NCBI RefSeq assembly: GCF_014534655.1
Contig: NZ_JACVVD010000001.1
Span: forward strand, 248,001 to 312,000
Reading direction: 5' to 3'
DNA length: 64,000 nt
DNA from: Paenibacillus sedimenti
GTDB taxonomy: Bacteria; Bacillota; Bacilli; Paenibacillales; NBRC-103111
Part shown: positions 51,014-61,208 of the stretch, one piece after another
Numbering within the stretch: position 1 is the stretch's first letter
Layout: each line of letters opens with the position of its first letter
Program-made: the position numbers and the translations under genes
The notes under the pieces: generated by a model
The model's input: only the letters and a program-made list of their open reading frames with translations
What the model was told of the DNA's origin: nothing
Databases searched by the model: none

Positions 51014-52618
51014 ATGAAACCGAAAACAAAGGTAGTATCAGCCATCCTATCCTTGGTTATGCTGAGCGGTGCCGCAATGGGTTGCTCAAAGGGGGGAGAG
51101 AATACAAATACTTCTTCTTCATCAGAGCCTAGCGCCATTACGGGAACCGCATCCTATCCAATCAAAACAGATAAGAAGCTGACTTACTGGGGCGAGTACA
51201 TTACGGTGAAGCCGAACATGTCGGAGGTTCCGTTCTTCCAGGAATGGCAGAAACGGACGGGAGTCCCCATTACTTTCATCAGCCCTCCTGCCGGGCAGGA
51301 GAAGGAAGGGTTAAATGTGCTTCTCGCTTCGGGCGATCTGCCGGATATGATGGAGTATGATTGGTTCAGTTTTCCGGGCGGTCCGGAGAAAGCAATCAGT
51401 GACGGCTATATTTTGAGACTGAACGACGCCATTGATAAATATGCGCCGAACCTTAAGAAGTATTTGAAGGAGCATCCGGAAGTCGATAAGATGGTCAAAA
51501 CCGATAACGGAAGCTATTATACGTTTCCTTTCATTCGTGGCGACGCCATGCTGCAGGTGTACCAGGGGCCGATCGTCCGTAAGGACTGGCTGGATGAGCT
51601 GGGCCTGAAAGTCCCGGAAACAATCGATGACTATTATAATGTATTGAAAGCGTTTAAAGAGAAAAAAGGTGTCACCGTGCCATTGTCTTTCACCGGTATC
51701 GGTCAATTCAATAACGGAGCCTTCGTCGGAGCTTACGGCACTAACAGGGGCTTTTTCGAAGAAAGTGGAAAGGTCCTTTACGGACCGATGCAATCCGGCT
51801 ACAAAGAGTTCTTGACCACGATGCGCAAATGGTATGCCGAAGGCTTGCTTGACAAAAACATTGCAGCTGTAGACGGAAAAACGCTGGATGCCAATATCAC
51901 ATCCGGGGCAACCGGCATCACAATCGGCAATGCAGGCGGCGGGATTGGCAAATGGACGCCAGTTCTAAAGGAAAAGGATCCGAAAGCGATTCTGGCTCCG
52001 GCGCCTTATCCGGTATTGAACAAAGGGGAAACACCGAAATTCGGGCAGAAAGACCACGCTTATACCACGTACGATAATGTTGCCATTTCGGGGAATTCGA
52101 AAAACGTTGAGCTTGCCGTGCGATTACTGGACTGGGGATATAGTGAAGAAGGACACATGTTCTACAATTTCGGGCAGGAAGGCGTCAGCTACAAGATGGA
52201 GAACGGGTACCCGAAATATACCGATCTACTGATGAAGAATCCGGAAAAGCTCGCACCGGCACAAGCGATGTCGCTCTATATTCGCGCTAATTCCGGAGGT
52301 CCGTTCGTCCAGGACAAGCGCTATATCGAGCAATATCTTACGCTTCCGGAGCAGCAGGAGGCAATCAAGATTTGGGCGAAGACGGATTCTGATAAATACA
52401 GTCTCGGACTCTCTACGTCTACTTCGGAGGAATCGTCCGAGCTCGCGAAAATCATGAACGATGTAAATACGTTGATGGACGAGATGACATTAAAAATAAT
52501 TTTGGGAACTGAGCCAGTGGATGCTTACGACAAATATATGGAAAAGTTGAAAAGCTTAAAAATTGACCGTGCATTGCAAATCAAGCAGTCGGCTTACGAT
52601 CGTTACTTAAAGCGTTAA
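51014..52618 (+). CDS. LplA-type extracellular solute-binding lipoprotein
   Basis: A 534-residue binding lipoprotein; lipobox AAMGC with C24, then an S/T/N-rich linker and two-lobe fold (LLASGDLPDMMEYDW, IVRKDWLDELGLKVPETIDD, ATGITIGNAGGGIGKW). The ATG at 51014 has GGAGGT 11 bases upstream; the frame is open from 50972 but only the later start gives a signal peptide. Unlike the other two systems, the binding protein gene comes first here and is followed by a hairpin before the permeases. Confidence 0.92.
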   Translation: MKPKTKVVSAILSLVMLSGAAMGCSKGGENTNTSSSSEPSAITGTASYPIKTDKKLTYWGEYITVKPNMSEVPFFQEWQKRTGVPITFISPPAGQEKEGLNVLLASGDLPDMMEYDWFSFPGGPEKAISDGYILRLNDAIDKYAPNLKKYLKEHPEVDKMVKTDNGSYYTFPFIRGDAMLQVYQGPIVRKDWLDELGLKVPETIDDYYNVLKAFKEKKGVTVPLSFTGIGQFNNGAFVGAYGTNRGFFEESGKVLYGPMQSGYKEFLTTMRKWYAEGLLDKNIAAVDGKTLDANITSGATGITIGNAGGGIGKWTPVLKEKDPKAILAPAPYPVLNKGETPKFGQKDHAYTTYDNVAISGNSKNVELAVRLLDWGYSEEGHMFYNFGQEGVSYKMENGYPKYTDLLMKNPEKLAPAQAMSLYIRANSGGPFVQDKRYIEQYLTLPEQQEAIKIWAKTDSDKYSLGLSTSTSEESSELAKIMNDVNTLMDEMTLKIILGTEPVDAYDKYMEKLKSLKIDRALQIKQSAYDRYLKR

Positions 52619-52632
52619 TCGGAAGAGCGGAG

Positions 52633-52666
52633 GGGACAGGAGCGCGGCTGCATTCCTGTCCCTTTT
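52633..52666 (+). terminator. Intercistronic hairpin after the binding-protein gene
   Basis: GGGACAGGA (52634-52642) pairs perfectly with TCCTGTCCC (52654-52662), followed by four Ts. Such a partial terminator would allow the binding protein to be made in excess over the permeases. Confidence 0.65.
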
Positions 52667-52690
52667 CACTCACAAGGAAGGGAGAGCGCT

Positions 52691-53626
52691 ATGGAGAAGC
52701 TTACGGCAAGACCGGTCACGTTTCGCAGAACACTCGTCAAGGATTTTATATTAAACAAATATTTATATATCATGATGGTCCCGATCATTGCGTTTTATGT
52801 GATCTTTCATTATTTACCGATGTATGGCGCTATTATCGCATTCAAAGAGTATACGCCCATTAAAGGCGTAATGGGGAGCAAATGGGTAGGCTTTGAGCAT
52901 TTCGAATCGTTCTTTAGCTCCTTTTATTTTTGGCGTATTCTCAAAAACACGCTGCTTCTGAGTTTTTATAATCTAATCTTTGATTTTCCGGCGCCGATCC
53001 TGCTCGCTATCATGATCAATGAAGTTCGAAGCAAAGTATTCAAGAAGTCGGTTCAGCTTATCACCTACATGCCGCATTTTATTTCGATGATCGTCATTGC
53101 AGGTATTATTAAGGACTTTACGAACAGCAACGGGATCATCACCTATCTGTGGACGTTTTTCGGGGGCGACAGCACTTCGATGCTACAGCATCCCGAGCTG
53201 TTTAGGCCGATATACATCATATCGGGAATATGGCAAGGGATCGGGTGGGAGTCGATCATTTATTTGGCCGCTTTAATGGGCATCGATCAGGAGCAGTATG
53301 AAGCAGCTCGCATCGACGGAGCAGGACGTTTTAAACAAATTTGGCATATTACGCTGCCGGGCATTATGCCGACGATTATGATTCTGTTCATCCTGCGCAT
53401 GGGCAACATGCTGAATGTCGGCTTCGAGAAGATTATTTTGCTCTATAACCCGACTATATACGAAACGGCAGACGTCATTTCCTCGTTCGTTTACCGCAAA
53501 GGTCTGCTGGAATTCGGATGGAGCTACAGCTCGGCGGTCGGCATATTCAATTCGGTCGTTAATCTGATTCTGCTCGTAACTGCAAACTGGATCAGTCGAA
53601 AGGTCAATGAGCACAGCTTATGGTAG
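52691..53626 (+). CDS. LplB-type sugar ABC transporter permease
   Basis: A 311-residue six-helix permease; EAA loop YEAARIDGAGRFKQIWHITLPG. Second gene of the importer, 16 bases before the partner permease. GGAAGGGAGAG precedes the ATG. No ATPase gene is nearby, so a shared MsmK-type ATPase is likely. Confidence 0.92.
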   Translation: MEKLTARPVTFRRTLVKDFILNKYLYIMMVPIIAFYVIFHYLPMYGAIIAFKEYTPIKGVMGSKWVGFEHFESFFSSFYFWRILKNTLLLSFYNLIFDFPAPILLAIMINEVRSKVFKKSVQLITYMPHFISMIVIAGIIKDFTNSNGIITYLWTFFGGDSTSMLQHPELFRPIYIISGIWQGIGWESIIYLAALMGIDQEQYEAARIDGAGRFKQIWHITLPGIMPTIMILFILRMGNMLNVGFEKIILLYNPTIYETADVISSFVYRKGLLEFGWSYSSAVGIFNSVVNLILLVTANWISRKVNEHSLW

Positions 53627-53642
53627 TTAAGGAGGGATTCTG

Positions 53643-54518
53643 GTGAGAACAAATTTATCTGAAAAATGGTTCGACTTAACTATCTATGTGCTGCTTACGA
53701 TGCTGATGATCGTCACGCTGTATCCGCTCTTGCATGTCGCATTCGCTTCCGTAAGTGACGGTAACGCGCTTATCGCACATAGAGGTTTATTGCTAAGACC
53801 GCTCGGCTTCGATTTTGCCGCTTACAAAAAAGTATTCGAAAGCGGCGAGATGCTGAGAGGGTATCGCAATACGATGTTTATTGTCGTTGCAGGCGTTGTA
53901 TTGAACTTGTTGTTCACGGCGCTCGGGGCGTATGTCCTTTCCCGAAAAAACGTACTGTGGAACAAGGCATTTATGATGATCATCATGTTCACGATGTTTT
54001 TTAGCGGAGGTTTGATCCCGTTTTATTTGATCGTCAAAGGAATTGGGTTATACAATTCACTATGGGCGACAGTCATTCCCTTTATGGTCAATACGTTCAA
54101 TATGATCGTCATGCGAACCGCTTTCCAAGGCGTGCCCGTCAGCCTGGAGGAATCGGCCAAAATCGATGGAGCGAATCATTGGGTCATCCTGTTTCGGATT
54201 ATTATTCCGCTTTCCTTGCCGGTTATGGCGGTTATGGGCATGTTTTATGCGGTAGAGAAGTGGAACGGCTGGTTTTACGCGTCGATATTTCTAAAGGACC
54301 GGGAGCTGTACCCGCTGCAAATATTGCTGCGTGAGATCCTGATCTTGAATTCTACAGATACGATTACCTCGAACTCCGGTGTCGGGGAGCAGCTTCAAGT
54401 CGGAGAAACCGTGAAATACGCGACCATTATGGTGGCCACCTTGCCGATACTGGCTGTCTATCCGTTCATACAGAAATACTTCGTCAAAGGTGTAATGATA
54501 GGCGCATTAAAGGGGTGA
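53643..54518 (+). CDS. LplC/YtcP-type sugar ABC transporter permease
   Basis: A 291-residue permease starting at GTG with AAGGAGGG in front. It has the EAA loop SLEESAKIDGANHWVILFRI and the tail PFIQKYFVKGVMIGALKG. Completes the importer; terminator downstream. Confidence 0.92.
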   Translation: MRTNLSEKWFDLTIYVLLTMLMIVTLYPLLHVAFASVSDGNALIAHRGLLLRPLGFDFAAYKKVFESGEMLRGYRNTMFIVVAGVVLNLLFTALGAYVLSRKNVLWNKAFMMIIMFTMFFSGGLIPFYLIVKGIGLYNSLWATVIPFMVNTFNMIVMRTAFQGVPVSLEESAKIDGANHWVILFRIIIPLSLPVMAVMGMFYAVEKWNGWFYASIFLKDRELYPLQILLREILILNSTDTITSNSGVGEQLQVGETVKYATIMVATLPILAVYPFIQKYFVKGVMIGALKG

Positions 54519-54554
54519 GAGAGTCTATAATAAGACTTGCCCCCCTTATAAACT

Positions 54555-54602
54555 AAAAGCGAGCGGTTTCCCTTAGCGGGGTGAACGCTTGCTTTTATTT
54601 TT
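54555..54602 (+). terminator. Terminator after the second importer
   Basis: AAAAGCGAGCG pairs with CGCTTGCTTTT (one G-T) around a loop of about 19 bases, followed by ATTTTT. The complementary A/T flanks could let it act on both strands. Confidence 0.8.
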
Positions 54603-54753
54603 ACCGTGTATTCCAGCGCCTTCAAGCAATTGTTCACGTACGCTTCGTTTTCATGAAGAAATGATAGGATTTCTAAAAAAATGAAATATGAGCTGCTGCC
54701 CTACGAGCTACAATATAGGGATTACCTAACGAGAATTCAGGAGGTGAATGGGA

Positions 54754-56358
54754 TTGTACAGGCTGCTTATTGTTGAAGATGAAGAGATCTTCAGAACGGT
54801 TCTGCCAACGATTATTGATTGGAATTCCATAGGTTTTGAAGTAGCAGGGGTATGCGAAAATGGATATAAGGCTCTGGAGTTTTTAGACAAAACAGAAGTT
54901 GATGCTATTCTGACAGATATACGGATGCCTGTATTGAACGGTCTTGAATTGGCTATGGAAGTAAAGAGCAAGTTTCCAAAAACGAAGGTAACACTATTCA
55001 GTGCTTTCAATGAATTTGACTATGCAAGGAAAGGCTTAGAGTGCGGGGTTTACGGATATATTTTAAAGTCTGACGGGGAAGATGAAATTGTTCATCATTT
55101 TACAAAGCTTAAAGATGTTTTAGATAAAGAAAATCAAATCAGGATGGATAGTGAAGATATTTGGAGACAGCGGGAAATTCTCTTTAAAGAAATTATGGAA
55201 AGTAATTCAAACACAAATGAGAAAGCGGTTACAAATATTCAAAAAGCCGGTGTTTTTGTTAAAAATAAAGATTACCGCATTACTTTGTTTCGACTCGATG
55301 AATATAAGCATCTGACCTTTTATTCCGGGGCAGACAGAGTACGAAGTATCCATGAATTTATCCGAGGGTATTTATATGAACATATCGAAATTCAAAATAA
55401 AGGGACGGTTATTTCGTTAAATGAAATGTTCTGTGTTTTATGGACGCTTCCTGAAAAAGATTTTGTGCAAACGGTAACTGAAGTATTTAGCAATTTGAAG
55501 GAAGAACTGGGCATGTATAAAAAAAATGAAGATGAATGCCTTGATATTTCTTGTGTGATTGGAAATACGACAGCTAATTTACAAGAACTTTGTCATTCGT
55601 ATCTACATATAAGAGAGGCATTCCTGCACAAAGCTTACATTGGCAACTGTATGATCAATGAGAGTGAACTGGATCCTAACAGCAAACGGATATTTACCTT
55701 CATGGAGGAAGAAAGGTTGATGAAAGAAATCATGCCGCTTGTTAATGGCAAAGCGCATGTAAAATTAATCGAATATCTGGATACACTCAAAAATCAATTA
55801 ATAGATTCCAAATTAACAGATATTGATATGATTTCAGGGTTTGCTGTTAAACTGGTTTTATCTATAGTGGGCGAATTGGGACAAATGGGAAAAAAATCGG
55901 ATGTGTTTTTGGAAAAATCCAACTATGCGATAAAAGAAATCGGATATTGTGAGACGATTGTAATGATTTTCAAGAAGTTGGAAGCGTTTACTGTCGAGGC
56001 ATTTGATTTACTTAATGAAGAGAGCCCTATGAAAAACAGAAGGATTGTGGATGAAGCCCTGGCGTATATAAGGAAAAACTATTCCGGTCAAATAAGCCTT
56101 GAGGAATTAGCAAGGCATGTAAATGTTCATCCTGTTCATGTTTCCAGGCTGTTCAGTAAGGATTTAGGACAAACATTTAAGCATATCCTCACTGAAGTGC
56201 GAATTGAAGAAGCAAAAAGGCTTCTAAAGGATATAAACTATAGAGTCTATGAGATATCAAGTTTGGTCGGTTACGAGAAGCCTCGTTATTTTAGTGAACT
56301 TTTCAGAAGCGTCACAGGACTTACGCCGTTGGAATACAGAGAAAAATACAAAGGGTAA
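54754..56358 (+). CDS. YesN-type response regulator with AraC DNA-binding domain
   Basis: A 534-residue regulator: receiver with phosphoacceptor D55 (AILTDIRMP), a middle domain and a C-terminal AraC pair of helix-turn-helices (ISLEELARHVNVHPVHVSRLF and EISSLVGYEKPRYFSELFR). An ATG at 54748 lies only three bases from AGGAGG, so the TTG at 54754 with nine-base spacing, giving the usual start LYRLLIVEDE, is preferred. Here the regulator gene precedes the kinase, the reverse of the pair at 25943. Clearly more AT-rich than the genes before 54500. Confidence 0.9.
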   Translation: MYRLLIVEDEEIFRTVLPTIIDWNSIGFEVAGVCENGYKALEFLDKTEVDAILTDIRMPVLNGLELAMEVKSKFPKTKVTLFSAFNEFDYARKGLECGVYGYILKSDGEDEIVHHFTKLKDVLDKENQIRMDSEDIWRQREILFKEIMESNSNTNEKAVTNIQKAGVFVKNKDYRITLFRLDEYKHLTFYSGADRVRSIHEFIRGYLYEHIEIQNKGTVISLNEMFCVLWTLPEKDFVQTVTEVFSNLKEELGMYKKNEDECLDISCVIGNTTANLQELCHSYLHIREAFLHKAYIGNCMINESELDPNSKRIFTFMEEERLMKEIMPLVNGKAHVKLIEYLDTLKNQLIDSKLTDIDMISGFAVKLVLSIVGELGQMGKKSDVFLEKSNYAIKEIGYCETIVMIFKKLEAFTVEAFDLLNEESPMKNRRIVDEALAYIRKNYSGQISLEELARHVNVHPVHVSRLFSKDLGQTFKHILTEVRIEEAKRLLKDINYRVYEISSLVGYEKPRYFSELFRSVTGLTPLEYREKYKG

Positions 56359-56381
56359 CCTAAAACTTATGAGGAGTTTGC

Positions 56382-59123
56382 ATGATTAAATTTAACTTTA
56401 AAAAGTCTCTGGAAAAGAAAATTATTTTATTCGGTATTGTTTTTTCAGTGATATCTATATCGTTAACTACCTTAACATGCTATTTTGTCACAAATAAAAT
56501 TATTTTGTTTCAGTTCGAACGCGTAAATGAGATAGCTACAGGTGCAGCAGTAGAAAAGGCCAATACGTATTTGGGCGAAATCGCCAATACGGTTAGTTTG
56601 TCTATGAAAAATGAGTATTTTGACAGGATTATCAGTGCGGATGAATCAGACCCTTATGTTCTTATAAAAGCACAAAAGGACTACGAGGATTTTCTGAAAA
56701 GTCTTATTCTAACCAATGATAAGGTGGATTCCGTACTTGTAGTTGATTACCATAGAAATATTTTTATCAAGGCTAGTAATTCTGTTGGAAAAAACTATGA
56801 CAAATACGGATCTGCACAATTTTATAACCAATTAAAGAAACCTTTGCTGCAAAACGCTGAAAGTCAGTTTTTCCTTGATAGATATAGAGAAGGGATCTAT
56901 GAAAGGTTAGCTATCATAAGTCCTGTATTCGAGCCGTATACCAATGAAATAAAGGCCTATATGGTTGTGGTGCTCAGTAAAAAGCTTATTGAGGAGATGC
57001 AGTTTGCAGGGAATGGAATTTTTATTACGGATCATGCAGGGAACTCAGCTGAAGTTTCCTTTAGTCAACATGCAGGTGAATGGGCTGAACAAAAATTCTC
57101 ATTTAAAAATGCTCTAAACTATGAAGGGTGGACGATAACCAATACGTTCACTTTTGACAAGCTTCAAAAGTCCATTCATAAAAATTTTACTGCCAATATT
57201 CGGATTGGTTTATTATGCCTGGCTTTATCCATCATTGTACTGGCTATTACAGGTAAAAAAATTGTTAAGCCTATTAAAAATATGGAAATGCAAATAGGTT
57301 CGCTTAATCACAGCTATATTGAAAAAAAGCCAATAGCTTTGTCGAAGAGGCGATTAAGCTTCAAATTGACTTTGCTCATTTTGTATTCCGCTATAGTAAC
57401 GGTTCCGGCTGTATTAATAACAGGCAGCTCCTATATATCCGCCAAGCACACGGTAGAAAGCCAGGTAGGGTCTGTCTTTGAATATAGTGCTCAAATTCTC
57501 TATCAACAGATGGAGTTTGTTTACAATAATTATCGGAGGTTGACCATTGAGACTTCCTCTTTCAATGAGAAGGTCCAAAAGCTTCTGGATGTTAGCAAAT
57601 CTTCAAATACCGATCAAGAGATTCGGGATGAGATGAATAATATCATTCTTTCCAGAAATTTATTCGATAAAGGAATATCTAATATTACCATTTATAACGC
57701 AGACGAACGCCTGGTATATTCCTCTACCTACGGAAGGCCATTCATGATGCGTCCCGATGCCAAAACGGATTTGGGTTACGTAAAAGATCATTTTAGTACT
57801 TTTTTATGGCGAAGCTATACGGATTCACCCTTTAATAAAAAAGGTATACGTATAGGCATGCAAATAAGAGGTGTTGCAGATGGCATCGAGGCTGGAAAAT
57901 TATTAGGGTTTATCTTAGTTGATTTTAATGGTGAAGAGATAGAGAAGATGCTGAATGTGTTTGTTAAGTACAGTTATTTGGATTTATACCTTGTGGACCA
58001 AACAGGCAAAGATATCTTCAGTGATACCGGCCGAAGTGAAAAGAAAAGCTTGTTAGAGGCAGTAACAACCCATAAACCTTCCTTAGAACAGAATGAAAGG
58101 GCGGTTTTTAGGGATGGCGGAAATAATTATTTGATGATTTCGAAGTTCTTTGATGAAAACGGGTGGAGTTTAGTATTCCTTTTAAAGGACTTTAATGAGA
58201 ATGAGTACATACTGTTTTACAGTATAGTGGTTCTCTCAGGGCTTATCATACTAAGCTTTGGGTTCTCGTACGGATTCTCTTCTATTCTTTCAAGGAACAT
58301 ATCCTCATTGGTTAAAACCGTAAGAAACGTGAAAAGAGGAAACCTGCAAACCCGTTTTAAGAGCTCCACAGAGGATGAAATCTATGAATTAGGGAATAGC
58401 TTCAATGAGATGCTTGAGCGCATAAATCTGCTAATTGAAGAAAAATATATATCCGAGGTTAAGATCAAAGATGCTGAACTTAAAGCCAAGGAATACGAAT
58501 TAAATCTGCTGCAGTCACAAATCAACCCTCATTTTCTTTACAACACTTTAAAAACCGCACAATATATGGCTTTTGCTAAGGATCCCAGGACAGAGAAAAT
58601 GATCAAACTGCTTATCGCATTGTTTAAAACGAGCATCACCCGGGGAGAAAAAGTGGTGAAGGTTAGTGAGGAAATCGCACATGTGAAAACCTACATAGAA
58701 ATACAGCAAATGCGGTTTGGGGGCAAAATTAAGGCAATTTTTGATGTAAGTGACGATACGTTAGATATTCCGGTTCTGAAGCTGACGCTGCAGCCAATCG
58801 TGGAAAATGCCATTTATCATGGCCTGGAGGTAACGGATCATGGAGGCACTATCGTCATCGAAGTTCGAAAGATGCAGGAGAAGTTGAAGATAACAATCGG
58901 TGACAATGGTGCAGGAATGACAGAGGACAAGTTGTTGGAAATCAGGGCGAGGCTCGAGGGGAAAACAAAAGGGGAAAGCATAGGGATCATCAATGTTCAT
59001 GAACGAATAAAATTATATTTCGGAGAAGAATATGGGATTGAAGTAGACAGTAGTACTTTAGGAAAAGGTACCGCGGTCATCATCTATTTTCCTCTGTTGG
59101 AACAACAGGGTTACTTTATTTGA
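56382..59123 (+). CDS. YesM-type histidine kinase with two tandem sensor modules
   Basis: A 913-residue kinase, about 300 longer than usual. Helices near 12-36 and 270-292 enclose one Cache-like extracellular region; a short cytoplasmic link, then helices near 323-350 and 609-632 enclose a second one. A HAMP domain (640-690) and the His_kinase domain follow with H717 in QINPHFLYN and an ATPase domain with DNGAGM and the GESIGIINVHERI box. So the enzyme carries two independent ligand sensors on one transmitter, like a fusion of two receptors. It works with the regulator just upstream and presumably controls the third importer. AT-rich. Confidence 0.9.
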   Translation: MIKFNFKKSLEKKIILFGIVFSVISISLTTLTCYFVTNKIILFQFERVNEIATGAAVEKANTYLGEIANTVSLSMKNEYFDRIISADESDPYVLIKAQKDYEDFLKSLILTNDKVDSVLVVDYHRNIFIKASNSVGKNYDKYGSAQFYNQLKKPLLQNAESQFFLDRYREGIYERLAIISPVFEPYTNEIKAYMVVVLSKKLIEEMQFAGNGIFITDHAGNSAEVSFSQHAGEWAEQKFSFKNALNYEGWTITNTFTFDKLQKSIHKNFTANIRIGLLCLALSIIVLAITGKKIVKPIKNMEMQIGSLNHSYIEKKPIALSKRRLSFKLTLLILYSAIVTVPAVLITGSSYISAKHTVESQVGSVFEYSAQILYQQMEFVYNNYRRLTIETSSFNEKVQKLLDVSKSSNTDQEIRDEMNNIILSRNLFDKGISNITIYNADERLVYSSTYGRPFMMRPDAKTDLGYVKDHFSTFLWRSYTDSPFNKKGIRIGMQIRGVADGIEAGKLLGFILVDFNGEEIEKMLNVFVKYSYLDLYLVDQTGKDIFSDTGRSEKKSLLEAVTTHKPSLEQNERAVFRDGGNNYLMISKFFDENGWSLVFLLKDFNENEYILFYSIVVLSGLIILSFGFSYGFSSILSRNISSLVKTVRNVKRGNLQTRFKSSTEDEIYELGNSFNEMLERINLLIEEKYISEVKIKDAELKAKEYELNLLQSQINPHFLYNTLKTAQYMAFAKDPRTEKMIKLLIALFKTSITRGEKVVKVSEEIAHVKTYIEIQQMRFGGKIKAIFDVSDDTLDIPVLKLTLQPIVENAIYHGLEVTDHGGTIVIEVRKMQEKLKITIGDNGAGMTEDKLLEIRARLEGKTKGESIGIINVHERIKLYFGEEYGIEVDSSTLGKGTAVIIYFPLLEQQGYFI

Positions 59124-59132
59124 GTAACCCTG
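59106..59132 (+). terminator. Hairpin over the stop codon of the dual-sensor kinase
   Basis: CAGGGTTACT pairs perfectly with AGTAACCCTG around a seven-base loop that includes the stop codon. No T-run follows, so it may protect the message end or be a weak terminator. Confidence 0.45.
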
Positions 59133-59226
59133 CTGCTTATTTCTCAAAGATTTGCTTCACTTTTGGGGGATTAAACAGGTTAAGAAAACGTAACAAATGT
59201 TAAGTTAGAGTCGTACTCAACACTCA

Positions 59227-59243
59227 TGAAAACGCTTTATAAT
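59227..59243 (+). promoter_or_regulatory. Promoter -10 with overlapping cre-like site, third importer
   Basis: TGAAAACGCTTTAT (59227-59240) matches 12 of 14 cre consensus positions and overlaps TATAAT at 59238-59243. CcpA bound there would repress the importer when glucose is present. The importer start codon is 58 bases downstream. Confidence 0.45.
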
Positions 59244-59300
59244 GAACCCAAGCAACATCACTTACGGATATCCAATACAAAAATAAAAAGGAGAAGAAAC

Positions 59301-60257
59301 ATGGATACTGAAGCAATAAAAACATCCGGACTGTTTATTAAGAAAAAACCAAAGTCTGGTTATCAAAAGAAAATGAAACTTATATCAAGATATAAATATT
59401 TCTATTTCATGCTGCTCCCTGTGCTCATTTGGTATCTAATCTTCTGTTATATCCCCATGTATGGAATAACGATGGCTTTTCAGGACTTTTCCATGAGTAA
59501 AGGATTTTTTAACAGCCCATTCGTTGGATTGAAACATTTTAAAGAATTATTTAGTGATGAAGATTTCTGGCGGGCATTTTGGAACACCGTCATTATTGCC
59601 GTATACCGACTTCTTACGCAGTTTCCAATTCCTATCATGATTGCACTGCTGCTAAACGAAGTAAGGCATATTAAATTCCGTAAGTCGGTTCAAACGATTA
59701 TCTATTTACCGCATTTTATTTCGTGGGTTATCGTTGCTTCCATATTCATCACTTTTTTTAGTCCGGAGACAGGGATTGTTGCAGCCATTTTTAAAGAACA
59801 AGCTACGGATATGCTGACAAACCCGGAACTATTTAGGCCTGTGCTCATTTTAACGGATCTCTGGAAAGAGGCGGGATTTGCCACTGTCATCTATGTTGCG
59901 GCCATGGCCAGCATCAATACGGAACATTATGAAGCCGCTGTCATGGATGGCGCCGGAAGATGGTCCCTTGTATGGAATGTGACAATACCTGGCATTCGTA
60001 ATGTCATTTTTATCATGTTTATCTTAATTATCGGAAAAGTTTTAACTTGGGGATTTGACCAAGTATATAACTTCTACAATCCAATGGTCTATTCAACCGG
60101 TGATATTCTTGATACCTACATTTTCAGAACCGCTCTAGGAGATAACAAATTTAGTTACGCGGCAGCAGCTGGAATGCTAAAGTCTGTTATATGCGCTGTA
60201 CTACTTATAGTTTCTAACAGGATTGTAAAGGCATTTGGTCAAGAAGGTGTCTATTAA
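59301..60257 (+). CDS. LplB-type sugar ABC transporter permease
   Basis: A 318-residue permease with six helices and EAA loop YEAAVMDGAGRWSLVWNVTIPG. An upstream ATG at 59226 is in frame, but it lies inside the promoter; AAAAGGAG precedes the ATG at 59301. First gene of the third importer, downstream of the dual-sensor two-component system. Confidence 0.9.
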   Translation: MDTEAIKTSGLFIKKKPKSGYQKKMKLISRYKYFYFMLLPVLIWYLIFCYIPMYGITMAFQDFSMSKGFFNSPFVGLKHFKELFSDEDFWRAFWNTVIIAVYRLLTQFPIPIMIALLLNEVRHIKFRKSVQTIIYLPHFISWVIVASIFITFFSPETGIVAAIFKEQATDMLTNPELFRPVLILTDLWKEAGFATVIYVAAMASINTEHYEAAVMDGAGRWSLVWNVTIPGIRNVIFIMFILIIGKVLTWGFDQVYNFYNPMVYSTGDILDTYIFRTALGDNKFSYAAAAGMLKSVICAVLLIVSNRIVKAFGQEGVY

Positions 60258-60277
60258 CACGGGGAGGAGGATTCTAC

Positions 60278-61144
60278 ATGTATATACAAAAAAGGTTTGC
60301 ACTAGCTGATACGATCATCTATCTAATCCTTGGTTTATCAGCCCTTATCATACTACTGCCTTTGTGGAGGATCTTGGTTATCTCTTTTTCCACGCAAGAA
60401 GTATATTTGACAGACCCGTATCACCTGATTCCCAAGAGTTTCAGTCTTACAGAGTACAAGAGAGCTCTAGGCAGTATCGGAGGAATTGTAACTGCTTTAT
60501 TCAGATCCGTTCAAATAACGACGCTTGGAACAACAATAAGCATCATACTCACCAGTTTTGGTGCTTACGCACTATCCAAGAAGGATCTTCCGGGCAGAGG
60601 AATCATATTTCGCTTAATTGTGTTTACCATGTTTTTTAGTGGGGGATTGGTTCCGTTTTATGTACTAGTTAGAAATCTGCATCTCATTGATACCATTTGG
60701 TCGTTGGTTTTACCTACTGCGATCTCCACGTATAACCTGATTATTATGAAAAATTATTATGCCAGCATTCCCGCAAGTCTTGAAGAAGCTGCGAGAATTG
60801 ACGGATATAATGACATTCAAATACTGTTTAAGATTATTATTCCGATATCTATGCCTGTTTTTGCCGCTATTAGTTTATTTTACGGTGTAGCTTTATGGAA
60901 TGACTACTTTTTAGCAACATTATTCATTAATTCAAATGACATGTTCCCGCTTCAGGTTTTATTGCGACAGATGATTATTCAGGATATGGTTACCGCGGAG
61001 GTAGGCGTCATGACGTCGGGATCCAATATGGAGCAGTTTAAAATGGCTTGCATTATCATTGGAATGATTCCCGTCCTCATCATTTATCCATTCATCCAGA
61101 AGTACTTTACCAAAGGAATCATGATGGGTGCGGTAAAGGAATAA
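60278..61144 (+). CDS. LplC/YtcP-type sugar ABC transporter permease
   Basis: A 288-residue permease with EAA loop SLEEAARIDGYNDIQILFKI and tail PFIQKYFTKGIMMGAVKE. GGGGAGGAGG precedes the ATG at a suitable distance. Couples with the upstream permease; 64 bases to the binding protein. Confidence 0.92.
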   Translation: MYIQKRFALADTIIYLILGLSALIILLPLWRILVISFSTQEVYLTDPYHLIPKSFSLTEYKRALGSIGGIVTALFRSVQITTLGTTISIILTSFGAYALSKKDLPGRGIIFRLIVFTMFFSGGLVPFYVLVRNLHLIDTIWSLVLPTAISTYNLIIMKNYYASIPASLEEAARIDGYNDIQILFKIIIPISMPVFAAISLFYGVALWNDYFLATLFINSNDMFPLQVLLRQMIIQDMVTAEVGVMTSGSNMEQFKMACIIIGMIPVLIIYPFIQKYFTKGIMMGAVKE

Positions 61145-61208
61145 TGGAAATCCCCCACATGGTGGATTACATAAATAGGTCATTATATGAAAAGGAAGAG
61201 GTAAAAAG

